Shown here piece by piece: positions 63,260 through 64,000 of a DNA stretch of 64,000 bases (the stretch's first letter is position 1; each line of letters begins with the position of its first letter). The stretch comes from Rhodococcus sp. WMMA185 (lineage in GTDB: Bacteria > Actinomycetota > Actinomycetes > Mycobacteriales > Mycobacteriaceae). Both the position numbers and the translations under genes were made by a program. The DNA lies in NCBI RefSeq assembly GCF_001767395.1, contig NZ_CP017014.1, positions 2,302,501 to 2,366,500 on the forward strand, read 5' to 3'. The notes beneath the pieces were generated by a model. That model ran no database searches. It was not told the DNA's origin and saw only the letters and a program-made list of their open reading frames with translations.

Positions 63260-64000
63260 TCAGACCGGAAGTAACCCGGCGACCACCGACGTGAGCTGCT
63301 GGGCAGACCGGCACTCGTACATGCTGATGACCTCGTTGTAGACCTCGGCCGCGGAGTCTCCCGCCCCCCACTGCGCCCGTGGTTCGGGGTTGAGCCAGTA
63401 CGCGTGCCTCGCGACAGACACCAGTCCTGCCAGCGCCTCGAGGTTCGGATCGCGATAGTTGTTTCGGCCGTCTCCGAGCACCAACAGGGACGTGCGCGAG
63501 GTGATACTTCCGGCGAACCTCTCGGCGAACACGCCGAATGCGTTGCCGTAATCGGAATGTCCGTCGTAGGAGACGAGATCGGCTTCCCGGATCATTCTCG
63601 ACATGGCACTGCCGAGGTCGGCTCCGGAATCGAAGAAGTGCGTGACCTCGTCCGCGGTGTCGACGAACGCGAACACCCGCACCCGGGAAAACTGTTCCCG
63701 CAGAGCATGAACGAGCAGAAGTGTGAAATGGCTGAATCCGGCGACCGAACCGGATACATCGCACATCACCACGAGCTCGGGGCGAGCGCGGCGGGGCTTT
63801 CTCTCGACGAGATCGATGGGCACGCCCCCGGTGGACATCGACTTACGCAGTGTCCTCCGCAGATCGATGGAACCGGCCCGGCTGCGCTTGCGCCGGACCG
63901 CGAGTCGGCTCGCAAGCACCCTTGCCAGCGCAGAGACGTTGCGTTTCAGCACAGTCAGTTCGGAATCGGACGCACGCAGAAAGTCGACTTCTTCGGCCAG
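63260..64000 (-). CDS. VWA domain-containing CoxE-like protein (5' end outside window)
   Basis: The frame is open to the window edge, so the N-terminus is missing; at least 246 residues are present. A MIDAS motif ([11 protein letters not shown], DxSxS) and the YGNAF and [13 protein letters not shown] segments mark a von Willebrand A domain of the CoxE/YehP-like group, often paired with a MoxR AAA+ ATPase. A GTG at 63952 is an internal alternative. Located 19 bp downstream-side of nadD, same strand. Confidence 0.85.
   Translation of the reverse strand: MAEEVDFLRASDSELTVLKRNVSALARVLASRLAVRRKRSRAGSIDLRRTLRKSMSTGGVPIDLVERKPRRARPELVVMCDVSGSVAGFSHFTLLLVHALREQFSRVRVFAFVDTADEVTHFFDSGADLGSAMSRMIREADLVSYDGHSDYGNAFGVFAERFAGSITSRTSLLVLGDGRNNYRDPNLEALAGLVSVARHAYWLNPEPRAQWGAGDSAAEVYNEVISMYECRSAQQLTSVVAGLLPV

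Overview
This window looks like chromosome of a Rhodococcus or a close relative in the mycolic-acid Actinobacteria. Base composition is high in G+C with many GTG starts. From memory, the gene order is the one known from mycobacteria: dnaG-dgt, glyS-smtB-zur, uppS-recO-amidase-era-ybeY-phoH, rsmE-dnaJ2-hrcA, hemW, sirA-cysH, cysTWA-subI, trehalase, lepA, rpsT-holA-comEC-comEA, degV-octT-gpgP-rsfS-nadD. Genus assignment is inference; no rRNA is present.

Layout. Positions 1-4.7 kb hold tRNA-Asn with its terminator, a small membrane protein, primase (dnaG), a dNTP triphosphohydrolase and a YdcF-type membrane protein. 4.7-10.6 kb holds a large TPM-domain membrane protein, glycyl-tRNA synthetase, a divergent ArsR/SmtB-Zur metal regulator pair and a secreted YVTN beta-propeller protein. 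10.6-14.2 kb is the uppS-recO pair, split by a decayed IS200/IS605-type element that now supplies the last codons and stop of recO. 14.2-18.5 kb is accessory: a PNPOx-like protein divergent from a MocR regulator around a perfect 13-6-13 inverted repeat, then an amidase-TetR operon headed by a perfect 20-bp palindrome. 18.5-26.7 kb is a long minus-strand housekeeping run (era, CDA-like protein, CNNM/CorC protein, ybeY, phoH, esterase, rsmE, dnaJ2, hrcA).

26.8-43.2 kb is dominated by assimilatory sulfate reduction. SubI-CysTWA imports sulfate, CysD-CysN activates it to APS, CysH (Fe-S, APS-type) makes sulfite, SirA makes sulfide, and a CbiX/SirB-like chelatase supplies siroheme. Both sulfur operons are preceded by a short ORF rich in or ending in cysteine codons, each with a plausible -10 placed exactly 7 nt before its start codon. 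This is the layout of leaderless cysteine-responsive attenuator peptides. Inserted between them is a three-gene translationally coupled operon (ThDP enzyme, SRPBCC-like protein, KAS III-like protein lacking the usual His) that looks like a small-molecule pathway, plus a universal stress protein.

43.2-54 kb holds two tiny membrane proteins, a GH15 trehalase-like enzyme, a nitronate monooxygenase-like flavoprotein, lepA (apparently starting at ATC), an F420-type luciferase-like oxidoreductase, two secreted SGNH hydrolases flanking a PemK/MazF-type protein, an aquaporin and an NmrA-like protein. 54-64 kb holds rpsT/holA converging on a strong shared terminator, a small acidic protein, a second luciferase-like paralogue, comEC (short form)/comEA, the degV-octT-gpgP-rsfS-nadD cluster and a VWA protein cut by the window edge.

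The most unusual structure is a family of GC-rich repeats inserted in frame as tandem pairs of exactly 30 bp in three neighbouring genes (hemW, cysH, cysN). Other highlights are the ATC start of lepA, the cysteine leader peptides and the IS remnant that rewrites the recO terminus.
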